This document shows positions 25,672 to 33,008 of a stretch of DNA of 56,788 bases, one piece after another (the stretch's first letter is position 1; each line of letters begins with the position of its first letter). Position numbers and translations under genes: made by a program. This stretch comes from an uncultured Ruminococcus sp. (GTDB taxonomy: Bacteria; Bacillota; Clostridia; Oscillospirales; Acutalibacteraceae), in contig CADCOE010000067.1 of NCBI GenBank assembly GCA_902802985.1, forward strand, positions 1 through 56,788, given 5' to 3'. The notes under the pieces were generated by a model. It was given only the letters and a program-made list of their open reading frames with translations. It did not search any database and was not told where the DNA came from.

Positions 25672-27924
25672 TCAAATAAGAGCTTTGATAAACTTATAGA
25701 TAGGCTTTTTATACCATTTCATATTGGAGTAAAGAGAATGGGTAATTTCAAGATAGATTTTTCGCAGGAAATCATCGTCATCGGGATCGTGGGTATAGTT
25801 GGAATAGTTGACCGCCAGCATAATGTTAATCAGTTTGGCGGAATGATCAGGAGACAGTGATGGAATATTTTCGCAAAGTCGTTGGGAGAAGTCCGGCTCG
25901 GAGCCGTTGCAGTCTTTCAAAATGCCGCAGAAATGAATGGATCGAATGATAAGATCAAAGAGTTTTTTGCTGCCCATTGTCGGGATCAGATGCATTCTGA
26001 GTTTGCGTCTGATCAGAAAAAATGCTGCGATACCTGCTGACAGAACCGCTGATGTGATATAGATCCAAGAAAAGGAATTTTGAGCAACATCACCATCATC
26101 ATCCTCTTCAGTGTCGGAGGAGGAACTATTGTTTGATCTGTTTTTAAAGTGCCAGTCGTGTTCCTTCATTATCCGGTTCATCACATTTTTGTCATAACCG
26201 GGATAAATGATATTCATATCATCTGTTGCTGTTGGTGTTGGATCAACTACGACCCAGCCATAATCTTTCAGAAAGATTTCTACCCAAGCGTGTGCGGAAT
26301 AATCCAATACGTCTGCTTGGTAGCCAAGTAAATACTTGCTGCTTTCAGGTGGGGAGGCTCCAAATGAACCCGGAGAAACGGAATATCCCGTTACATACCT
26401 CGCCGGTATACCATAGCTTCGGTACATCAATGTGGCAGCAGAGGCAAAGTGAACACAATAGCCTTTGCCGTTGTCAAATAAAAAATAATCTACAATATCT
26501 TTATTAAACGGTGCTGTCCCCGGTGTGGTGCTGTAAGTGGCGTGTGTCTGAAGTGTATAAGCAATAAAAGTGGTTATTTCGTCCAAAGTTTCCAGAGGAG
26601 TTTCCTCGCAGAGTTGTTTGAGTCTTTCATTACCGGTTTCCGGCATAATGGTATAATACGATTGGGCATATTTTTGATAGTTGTCCACGAATTTTTCGGC
26701 ATAAGGATTGGCTTCCCATTTATCGGACATATTCATTTTGCTGCGGGGAAAAAAGGTGTTTTCATAGCCGAACACACCTCTGCCTTCTCTGTAAGCTTTT
26801 TCACGTGCATCGTACAAATCACCTGCCGATGAACCGGCATAATAAGGCAGATAAAAATCTGTATCGGCCGGGGAGATATTGAAGATACGAATGGTGGCAA
26901 GGTCGTTATTATCGGAAGCTTCATATTTTCCGGAGTAGCCGAGGGTATAATAGAGATTGGTAATCAAGTCGCTGCATGTATAGCGGTACCAAGGTTCATC
27001 TGTGAACATATTATCGGGACGATAAAATGGTTCCATAAAAGGTTCAAAGGAGACATCTGTATACACATAACCGAAGGCATAGGCGTCTGACCATTCGCCG
27101 TCGGCATAGGTATATCCCTTAAATCCGCTAAGGTACAAATTTTCCTGAGGTTTTGTATTGGTAGTAATGTACAGCATATGCTGACCGGTTTGGTGCAGAT
27201 TGCCGCGGCTGATTTGACCACCCGAAATATTGCTCTCGAAGTTCCCTGTCATCATAGCTATTCCATCCTTGATAGCGGCATCCGCAGAGTAGACGCTTGA
27301 AAATAAATTCTCTTCGTTAGAGCTTTCTATCGGGAGGGAGGGTATCATTGACAAAAGGATCAGTGCGGTCACACAAATACAGGCAGCAGTGGAAACTTTA
27401 CCTCTTGTCGTCATACGAAAGCTGTTGCGATCTTTGCGTGATGTCATATTGACAACGATAAAGCTGATTTGAAAAACAACGATCATCAGTGTGGCAACGA
27501 AATCGAGATTGTTTCCCAACAGGGGAGGAGTGACCAAAGCGGCGATGGATACCAGAAACAAAACAGAATGAAAACGAAGTGCAAATTCTAACGCAAACAG
27601 AAAAAACAATATCAATACGGCAAGAATTGCTAAGGTCATTACGGAAATATCGGTATCAATCATATTCTCGTAAGGGCTGCCGGTGATCATCAATGCCTGA
27701 GGGATAATGGCGATCGTGCCGCAGGTGCAAATGAGAATGGTCGTATAAATAAACCACCTTTTTTGATGGAAATACAGATACCACAACCCTGTACTGATGG
27801 CAGCAGAAGCAGCACACAACAGGAGATAAACACCGGTACTGATATGAAAAATGTTTTTTATTGAGGTACAAAGACCGAGCAGTCCGATAACATAAATTAT
27901 GATCAAAGAAACAGAGGAATCCAT
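25672..27924 (-). CDS. Membrane transglutaminase-like protein (TgpA-like), possible frameshifted N-terminus
   Basis: 750 aa as read from ATG 27924. About six N-terminal membrane helices, an extracytoplasmic domain, the transglutaminase core with Cys490 (GKGYCVHFASA), His545 (HAWVEIF) and Asp561 (VVDPTP), then a C-terminal membrane helix (about 640-660) and a DUF4129-like tail. It follows moxR and DUF58 genes in the classical three-gene arrangement. The other genes overlap, but ATG 27924 leaves a 157-nt gap after DUF58 and has no SD. That gap is open in another frame from TTG 28085 (overlapping the DUF58 stop) and joins this frame by a -1 shift at eight A (27949-27956). See the separate entry. 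Confidence 0.88.
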   Translation of the reverse strand: MDSSVSLIIIYVIGLLGLCTSIKNIFHISTGVYLLLCAASAAISTGLWYLYFHQKRWFIYTTILICTCGTIAIIPQALMITGSPYENMIDTDISVMTLAILAVLILFFLFALEFALRFHSVLFLVSIAALVTPPLLGNNLDFVATLMIVVFQISFIVVNMTSRKDRNSFRMTTRGKVSTAACICVTALILLSMIPSLPIESSNEENLFSSVYSADAAIKDGIAMMTGNFESNISGGQISRGNLHQTGQHMLYITTNTKPQENLYLSGFKGYTYADGEWSDAYAFGYVYTDVSFEPFMEPFYRPDNMFTDEPWYRYTCSDLITNLYYTLGYSGKYEASDNNDLATIRIFNISPADTDFYLPYYAGSSAGDLYDAREKAYREGRGVFGYENTFFPRSKMNMSDKWEANPYAEKFVDNYQKYAQSYYTIMPETGNERLKQLCEETPLETLDEITTFIAYTLQTHATYSTTPGTAPFNKDIVDYFLFDNGKGYCVHFASAATLMYRSYGIPARYVTGYSVSPGSFGASPPESSKYLLGYQADVLDYSAHAWVEIFLKDYGWVVVDPTPTATDDMNIIYPGYDKNVMNRIMKEHDWHFKNRSNNSSSSDTEEDDDGDVAQNSFSWIYITSAVLSAGIAAFFLIRRKLRMHLIPTMGSKKLFDLIIRSIHFCGILKDCNGSEPDFSQRLCENIPSLSPDHSAKLINIMLAVNYSNYTHDPDDDDFLRKIYLEITHSLYSNMKWYKKPIYKFIKALI

Positions 27925-28085
27925 TTGGCGAAAAATTTCTTTTTCGTGTTTTTTTTCTGTCTTTGTCCTGTTGACGGATGTGGTTTTGATATAGATTTTT
28001 TGTATTGCAAACGCCCCCTTTCGGTGGTATCGGTTGTTGTTGATGACACAGGCAGGGTGGTCGGAGTCTGCCCCTTGTCACTCAA
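27922..28085 (-). other. Probable true N-terminal coding part of the transglutaminase gene, in the -1-related frame
   Basis: From TTG 28085 this frame reads MSDKGQTPTTLPVSSTTTDT and onward, a Ser/Thr-rich then basic, cytoplasmic-looking tail. It runs to the eight-A run (27949-27956). Re-reading one A would give KKKHEKEIFRQ, then join the transglutaminase frame at ATG 27924, making 804 aa. Without a shift the frame stops at 27903-27905. Explanations are a programmed or random slippage site, phase variation, or a one-base loss (natural or in the assembly). Confidence 0.55.
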
Positions 28086-29170
28086 AATTCAAAAATGTTT
28101 CCTGTCAGTTCCGCTTCAAATCCCTTTTCCGTAAAGCAGAAAATCGGTTCCTCTCCGAAATACCATTCCAGATTAGTGTTGATCACCATTTTGCTGTTTT
28201 TGATTTGTGCCATCACCCCCTGTATTTCTTCAGGGGTACAGCGTATATCGGTACGATAAAGACGGATCATTGTTTCCGGAAGTTGTTGAGCGTTACTGAT
28301 TTCTGCTGTTTCGGTCAGTCCTGTTTGCTTGTTGAACCAATGCAAACGTAAAATAGCATTACAGCCGATGAGTGCATTAATAACAGAATAAGTTATTTCA
28401 TAAAAAGCGTCCATACGTTCTATGGAATGAGGTTTTTCGCCGGAGGTATCCAGCAGCAGATCGAGCACAAAGTCATTTTCTTTATGATATTCCTTGATCC
28501 ACGGGGTGCCGGTTCGTGCGGTGTAGTTTCTATGAAGATAACGATACATATCTCCCGTTCGGTATTCCCGTATCAATTTAATATCGCTGAAATCGTTTCC
28601 GGATTGATCGGAACTGTTCAGTGTCACGGGGTCGCCCGAGTAAAAACCGGCCATAGGCATCGACAATTTGATTTCCCTGTCAACAGGCAAAACGTAAATT
28701 TCTTCTGTTTCTTTCAGATGTTTAGAAAGGCAAAAAAGTGAAAGCCAGTCAAATACTTTTAGCTTTTTCAGATGGATGTTAACGACACCGCAATAAGGAG
28801 GGATAAAATAAAATCCCATCGTGTCAGTTTCTTTGCTTTTTTTGCCGGAGGCACTGCCGTAAAATTTTTTTTTGGTTTTATGCCTGTCGTTTTTATAATG
28901 CATATTAAAATGCACACATAGTTTGTTGACAGGAAGTCTGCTTTTGTTGGTTGCCTGAATATGGTATAATTTTTCTATGTATTTATAGGCGATTTTTTCT
29001 TGAGGAGGAATTTTGATATTCACACTATAAAGTGTAATGCTCATTATAATAACGAGCACTGCCAGCACAACAGCGGCACAAATAACCATTGTCATCAAGG
29101 TTTGAATGCGGTACATTCCTGCCAGATACCATATTCCGAATAAAATCAAAATGGCGGTAAGTAATTTCAT
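28082..29170 (-). CDS. DUF58 domain-containing membrane protein
   Basis: 362 aa. Two N-terminal membrane helices (about residues 3-46), a beta-rich middle part and the DUF58 signature REYRTGDMYRYLHRNYTART (about 199-218). DUF58 proteins are usually encoded between a MoxR ATPase and a transglutaminase and are thought to act with them, perhaps in assembly or modification of cell-surface proteins; the reaction is unknown. Its start ATG overlaps the moxR stop (ATGA), so translation is coupled. Confidence 0.9.
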   Translation of the reverse strand: MKLLTAILILFGIWYLAGMYRIQTLMTMVICAAVVLAVLVIIMSITLYSVNIKIPPQEKIAYKYIEKLYHIQATNKSRLPVNKLCVHFNMHYKNDRHKTKKKFYGSASGKKSKETDTMGFYFIPPYCGVVNIHLKKLKVFDWLSLFCLSKHLKETEEIYVLPVDREIKLSMPMAGFYSGDPVTLNSSDQSGNDFSDIKLIREYRTGDMYRYLHRNYTARTGTPWIKEYHKENDFVLDLLLDTSGEKPHSIERMDAFYEITYSVINALIGCNAILRLHWFNKQTGLTETAEISNAQQLPETMIRLYRTDIRCTPEEIQGVMAQIKNSKMVINTNLEWYFGEEPIFCFTEKGFEAELTGNIFEF

Positions 29171-30120
29171 TTTGAAGCTCCCATATATGGACGCTCGACC
29201 GAGTCGATGATTTGTTGAATGACAGCTGCTTTGGTATAGCCTGCCATCTTTGCTCCTGAGTTAAGGTTAATTCTGTGGTTTAAGACAAACGGCAGCTGTC
29301 CGGTCACATCATTGGGGACGACAAAGTTTCTTCCTCTGAGCCAAGCGGCGGCTTTCACCATTTTGACCATTGCGATCGTGGCTCTGGGGCTGGCACCCCG
29401 TTCAATGTAGGGATTGTTTCTGGTTGCCGAAACCAGCGTCAAAATATAGGCGTATATCTCATCTTTGACATACACCTCATAAATATCATCTTGCATAGCG
29501 ACGAGAATTTCTTTGGAAAGTACGGGCTTGACATAATCTGCACGGGAATTTTTGGTAACAGACTTTGCCATAGCCAATTCACTGTTAAAATCGGGATAGC
29601 CCAGTGACATATTGATCATAAAACGGTCGATCTGAGCTTCGGGTAAAAATTGTGTTCCTGATGTACCGGATGGATTTTGGGTAGCGATAACAAGAAAAGG
29701 ATCAGGGACTTTTCGAGTGATACCTTCTACAGATACCTTGCGTTCTTCCATTACCTCCAGCAGAGCGGACTGTGTTTTAGGAGAAGTACGGTTGATCTCA
29801 TCGGCAAGCAGGAGGTTGCAGAACACGCTTCCCTCTTGGTACACAAATTTTTCTTCATCCCGTCTGTAAACGGAAAATCCTGTTAAATCGGATGGCATAA
29901 CATCGGGGGTAAACTGAACACGATGGCAATCCAGTCCCATTGCTCTTGAAAAAGCCATTGCCAGTGTGGTTTTTCCGACACCGGGAATATCTTCCAGCAG
30001 TACGTGACCGTTCGCCAGAAATGCAGTCATTATTTCTACGATCTCATTTTGCTTACCTAATATTATATTGTTAACTTCTCTGATCACTGCACCAGCAGCT
30101 TCGATATATTCTTTTGTCAA
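29167..30120 (-). CDS. MoxR-family AAA+ ATPase
   Basis: 317 aa. Walker A EDIPGVGKTTLAMA (about residues 38-51), Walker B LLADEINRTSPKTQSALLEVM, and the AAA lid ERGASPRATIAMVKMVKAAA at the C-terminus. MoxR ATPases act as chaperones for the maturation of metal or surface protein complexes and are linked to DUF58 and transglutaminase partners, as here. The start is TTG with AAAGGAG upstream at good spacing. It follows ybaK by 58 bp. Confidence 0.95.
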   Translation of the reverse strand: MTKEYIEAAGAVIREVNNIILGKQNEIVEIMTAFLANGHVLLEDIPGVGKTTLAMAFSRAMGLDCHRVQFTPDVMPSDLTGFSVYRRDEEKFVYQEGSVFCNLLLADEINRTSPKTQSALLEVMEERKVSVEGITRKVPDPFLVIATQNPSGTSGTQFLPEAQIDRFMINMSLGYPDFNSELAMAKSVTKNSRADYVKPVLSKEILVAMQDDIYEVYVKDEIYAYILTLVSATRNNPYIERGASPRATIAMVKMVKAAAWLRGRNFVVPNDVTGQLPFVLNHRINLNSGAKMAGYTKAAVIQQIIDSVERPYMGASK

Positions 30121-30178
30121 AATATCACTCCTTTGGTTGTCCTGTGAGGGAGGCGGCGATACATTTGCATCGGTGGGG

Positions 30179-30658
30179 TTATGTTCGGATAATATCTTTT
30201 AATTCAAACTGAATGACTTTTTCGAGGGAGGATAAGGAAAGTTCTATCTGAAATCCGATTTTTCCTCCGCTGAACAGGATGGTATCAAAATAGTTTGCTG
30301 AACTGTGAATGGTCGTGCGGAAAAACTTTTTCATTCCGATAGGAGAGCAGCCGCCGTGGATATATCCTGTCAGTTCCAGTAATTCTTTGGACTTGACCAT
30401 AGCAACCGATTTTTCTCCCACGGCAGCCGCTGCTTTTTTGAGGTCAAGTTCTTCTGCCACAGGGATCATATATACATAGTGATTACCGCTTTTGCCGACG
30501 GTGACCAACGTCTTGAATACCTGTTCGGGATTTTGTTTCAGTACCTGTGCGACTTCTATGCCGTTGACGGCATCACTGTCAGTATAGTAATGCTCACGAT
30601 AATCGATCTTCATACTGTCCAGTTTTCTCATTGCATTTGTTTTATTATCTTTTGCCAT
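30179..30658 (-). CDS. ybaK: YbaK/EbsC-type Cys-tRNA(Pro) deacylase
   Basis: 159 aa. It hydrolyses Cys mischarged on tRNA(Pro), a trans-editing function beside prolyl-tRNA synthetase. YbaK-specific features: KTNAMRKLD at the N-terminus, VFKTLVTV, the AAAAVGEKSVAMV segment and GYIHGGCSPIGMKK with the substrate-pocket GGCSP. Starts at MAKDNKTNAM rather than the earlier GTG at 30670, because GGTGATA is placed right for ATG 30658. It probably opens the unit that continues into moxR. Confidence 0.9.
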   Translation of the reverse strand: MAKDNKTNAMRKLDSMKIDYREHYYTDSDAVNGIEVAQVLKQNPEQVFKTLVTVGKSGNHYVYMIPVAEELDLKKAAAAVGEKSVAMVKSKELLELTGYIHGGCSPIGMKKFFRTTIHSSANYFDTILFSGGKIGFQIELSLSSLEKVIQFELKDIIRT

Positions 30659-30906
30659 AATTATCACCAAAAAAATATGTTAAAAAATAGATTAATTATC
30701 TATTATATTAGCACATTGTCAGAGGTATTTGCAAGATTTTTTGAGAAAATCTGTTTGAAAAACAGCCGCTTGTCTCTGACAAAAAATATTCCTCTCACAG
30801 GTGGCTGTTTTTAGTAAAAAATAACTTTTGAAAAACCGTGGGTAAAATGATTTTACTGACATTTTATATTGTGATTGATAATTCCGCCAAGAATTTTGTC
30901 TTTTGG
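30659..30906. other. Intergenic region between ybaK (minus) and yicC (plus), with inverted repeats
   Basis: No gene seen. It contains a 7-bp inverted repeat, AATAGAT (30686-30692)/ATCTATT (30698-30704), beside a minus-strand TATAAT (30707-30702) that may serve ybaK, though its -35 is poor. A larger fold follows: 10-bp stem AAAAACAGCC (30758-30767)/GGCTGTTTTT (30803-30812) enclosing the small hairpin TTGTC (30770-30774)/GACAA (30778-30782). The role is unknown. Confidence 0.4.
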
Positions 30907-30936
30907 TTGACAAGACCGTGTGAAAGCTGGTAAAAT
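30907..30936 (+). promoter_or_regulatory. Promoter of the yicC-remA-gmk-rpoZ-priA unit
   Basis: TTGACA (30907-30912), 18-bp spacer, TAAAAT (30931-30936) preceded by TGG. Confidence 0.65.
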
Positions 30937-30989
30937 ATATTGTTGATAATTATTCGTGCCAATGAAAATTTGAATGAGGGTGAGATGAA

Positions 30990-31868
30990 ATGATTAGAAG
31001 TATGACCGGTTACGGAAGGTTTGAAGGAACGGTTGACGGCAGAAATGTGATCTTTGAGATCAAATCTGTCAATCATCGTTTTTTTGAGATGCAGTGCCGG
31101 CTTCCTAAAGGTTTGGGATTTTTGGAAGAGAGCATTAAAGATCTGGTGTCACGCTCCGTAACCCGAGGCAAGATTGATGTATTTGTTTCGATAGAATCGG
31201 ATGAAGAAGTTGCCTCTTATGTCAAAATTAACCATTCTCTTGCAGCAGGTTATGTGGCGGCAATGAAAGAACTATGCAATACTTATGAACTCAAAGATGA
31301 TATTTCCGTATCGACTATATCACGCTACAGTGATATTCTTACGGTACGCAAGGCACCTGAAAACGAAGAACAGTTGATCAATATTGTACGTACTGCCGGA
31401 ACAGCCGCTATAAGAGATTTTCTTGCTATGCGTGAACGGGAAGGCGAGAAACTGACAATGGATGTTCTTGAACATATTGACAACATCCTGTCTGTTGTAT
31501 CGTATATTGAAGAGCAATCTCCTAAAACAGTGGAAGCATACCGCAGCAAGCTTTATGAGCGTCTGAAAGAAATTTTGCAGGATACTGCCATTGATGAGCA
31601 GCGTATTTTGACAGAGGCAGCTATTTTTGCGGATAAAACGGCTGTCGATGAAGAAACAGTCCGTCTGAGAAGCCATATTTCACAGTTGAAAGAAATGCTC
31701 TCCCAACAGGAGCCTGTGGGAAGAAAACTTGACTTTATCGTACAGGAAATGAACCGTGAGGCAAATACGATTGGCTCTAAGGTGTGCGATGCACAGCTCG
31801 CTCATAAGGTGGTTGATATTAAATCGGAAATCGAAAAAATTCGTGAGCAAATTCAAAATATCGAATAA
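30990..31868 (+). CDS. yicC: YicC-family endoribonuclease
   Basis: 292 aa. N-terminal MIRSMTGYGRFEG and SVNHRFFEMQCRLP, and C-terminal GRKLDFIVQEMNREANTIGSK, identify YicC/YloC. Relatives are RNases acting in RNA turnover. In Firmicutes yicC/yloC, remA, gmk and rpoZ are typically adjacent, as here. GAGG-like SD GAGGGTGAG precedes the ATG. It has its own sigma-A promoter and probably leads the unit that runs at least to priA. Confidence 0.94.
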   Translation: MIRSMTGYGRFEGTVDGRNVIFEIKSVNHRFFEMQCRLPKGLGFLEESIKDLVSRSVTRGKIDVFVSIESDEEVASYVKINHSLAAGYVAAMKELCNTYELKDDISVSTISRYSDILTVRKAPENEEQLINIVRTAGTAAIRDFLAMREREGEKLTMDVLEHIDNILSVVSYIEEQSPKTVEAYRSKLYERLKEILQDTAIDEQRILTEAAIFADKTAVDEETVRLRSHISQLKEMLSQQEPVGRKLDFIVQEMNREANTIGSKVCDAQLAHKVVDIKSEIEKIREQIQNIE

Positions 31869-31899
31869 GCAGCACCATTTATAATAAAGAGGTGTCAGA

Positions 31900-32169
31900 A
31901 TGAAACTGATCAATATAGGATATGGAAATATGATTTCATCGTCAAGGATCGTCGCTATTGTTAGTCCCGAGGCAGCACCTGTCAAGAGAATGGTGCAGAA
32001 TGCCAGAGATAACGGGATGTTGATTGATGCATCGTGCGGACGCAAAACAAAGGCGGTCATTATTACAGACAGTGACCACGTTGTGTTGTCTGCGGTGCAG
32101 CCAGAAACGGTTGCCAACCGCATTAACAATAGAGAAAACAGCGACAATAACGAGGAGGATGGTACATAA
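31900..32169 (+). CDS. remA: RemA (DUF370) DNA-binding matrix regulator
   Basis: 89 aa. [20 protein letters not shown] and [19 protein letters not shown], then [20 protein letters not shown] and [10 protein letters not shown], match RemA almost motif for motif. In B. subtilis RemA activates biofilm-matrix operons and osmoprotection genes as an oligomeric DNA-bending activator. In Clostridia its targets are unknown. The stop codon TAA shares its last A with the ATG of gmk, so both are coupled. SD AAAGAGGTG precedes the start. Confidence 0.95.
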   Translation: MKLINIGYGNMISSSRIVAIVSPEAAPVKRMVQNARDNGMLIDASCGRKTKAVIITDSDHVVLSAVQPETVANRINNRENSDNNEEDGT

Positions 32170-32765
32170 TGAAGAATAAGGGACTTCTTGTAGTAATCTC
32201 GGGACCCGCAGGGGCAGGCAAGGGAACCGTGGTAACAGAGCTTGTCAAGGATGGTAATGTGGAGGTATCTATTTCTGCTACGACAAGAGCACCCAGAGGT
32301 CAGGAAAAAGACGGGGTGGAATATCATTTTTTGAGTCGTGAACAGTTTCAGGATATGATAGAAAATGATGGTTTTCTGGAATATGCACAGTACTGCGGCA
32401 ATTACTACGGTTCACCCAAAAAGCAGGCGGAAGAATGGATGCATCAAGGAAAAGATGTTATTCTGGAAATAGAAGTACAGGGCTGTGAGAAGATCAAACA
32501 GCAAAGTCCTGATTGTATCAGTATCTTTATTATGCCGCCGTCGATGGAAATACTTGAACATCGGCTCCGCAAACGTGCGACCGACTCGGAAGAATCAATT
32601 CTTCATCGTCTTGCACGGGCAAAAGAAGAAATTAGACTGGCGGAAAATTACGATTACATTATCGTCAATGGTCCGATCGAAGAATGTGTTGCTGATGTTA
32701 AGTCCGTTTTGAATGCGGAAAAGCTGAAAGCGAACCGCTTTGATGTAAAGGAAATTTTAGGCTGA
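32169..32765 (+). CDS. gmk: Guanylate kinase
   Basis: 198 aa. It converts GMP to GDP with ATP and is essential for GTP and dGTP supply. P-loop SGPAGAGKGTVVTEL, the GMP-binding SATTRAPRGQEKDGVEYHF and the YAQYCGNYYG region are intact. Spacing fits the family, and the sequence appears complete at the C-terminus. It overlaps the remA stop by one base. Confidence 0.96.
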   Translation: MKNKGLLVVISGPAGAGKGTVVTELVKDGNVEVSISATTRAPRGQEKDGVEYHFLSREQFQDMIENDGFLEYAQYCGNYYGSPKKQAEEWMHQGKDVILEIEVQGCEKIKQQSPDCISIFIMPPSMEILEHRLRKRATDSEESILHRLARAKEEIRLAENYDYIIVNGPIEECVADVKSVLNAEKLKANRFDVKEILG

Positions 32766-32789
32766 TATTTTAGTAAAGGAGTTATTATT

Positions 32790-33008
32790 ATGAAATACGA
32801 GCATTATACAAGACCTTGTGTGGAGGATATTTTTGCCGGTAAGGAGAGCAAATATGCTCTTGCCATCGCTGTTGCGAAACGTGCAAGACAGATTACGGAT
32901 GATATGCAGAACGATACAGGTAAAGTTTATGATAAGCCCGTACTGGTAGCTGTGGATGAGTTTGCGGATAATAAGTACGCTATTCTCGAGCCGGACATAG
33001 ATGACTGA
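32790..33008 (+). CDS. rpoZ: RNA polymerase omega subunit
   Basis: 72 aa, small accessory subunit that helps beta' fold and assemble. The sequence KYALAIAVAKRARQI matches the conserved omega core helix. AAAGGAG precedes the ATG. It overlaps the start of priA by 8 bases, so the two are tightly coupled. The protein is shorter than the E. coli one, as in most Firmicutes. Confidence 0.9.
   Translation: MKYEHYTRPCVEDIFAGKESKYALAIAVAKRARQITDDMQNDTGKVYDKPVLVAVDEFADNKYAILEPDIDD

Noticed and set aside
27656..28081. 141-codon third-frame ORF across the DUF58-transglutaminase junction
   Set aside because: It overlaps the transglutaminase membrane region in a wrong frame and gives a Cys/His-rich sequence typical of a shadow.
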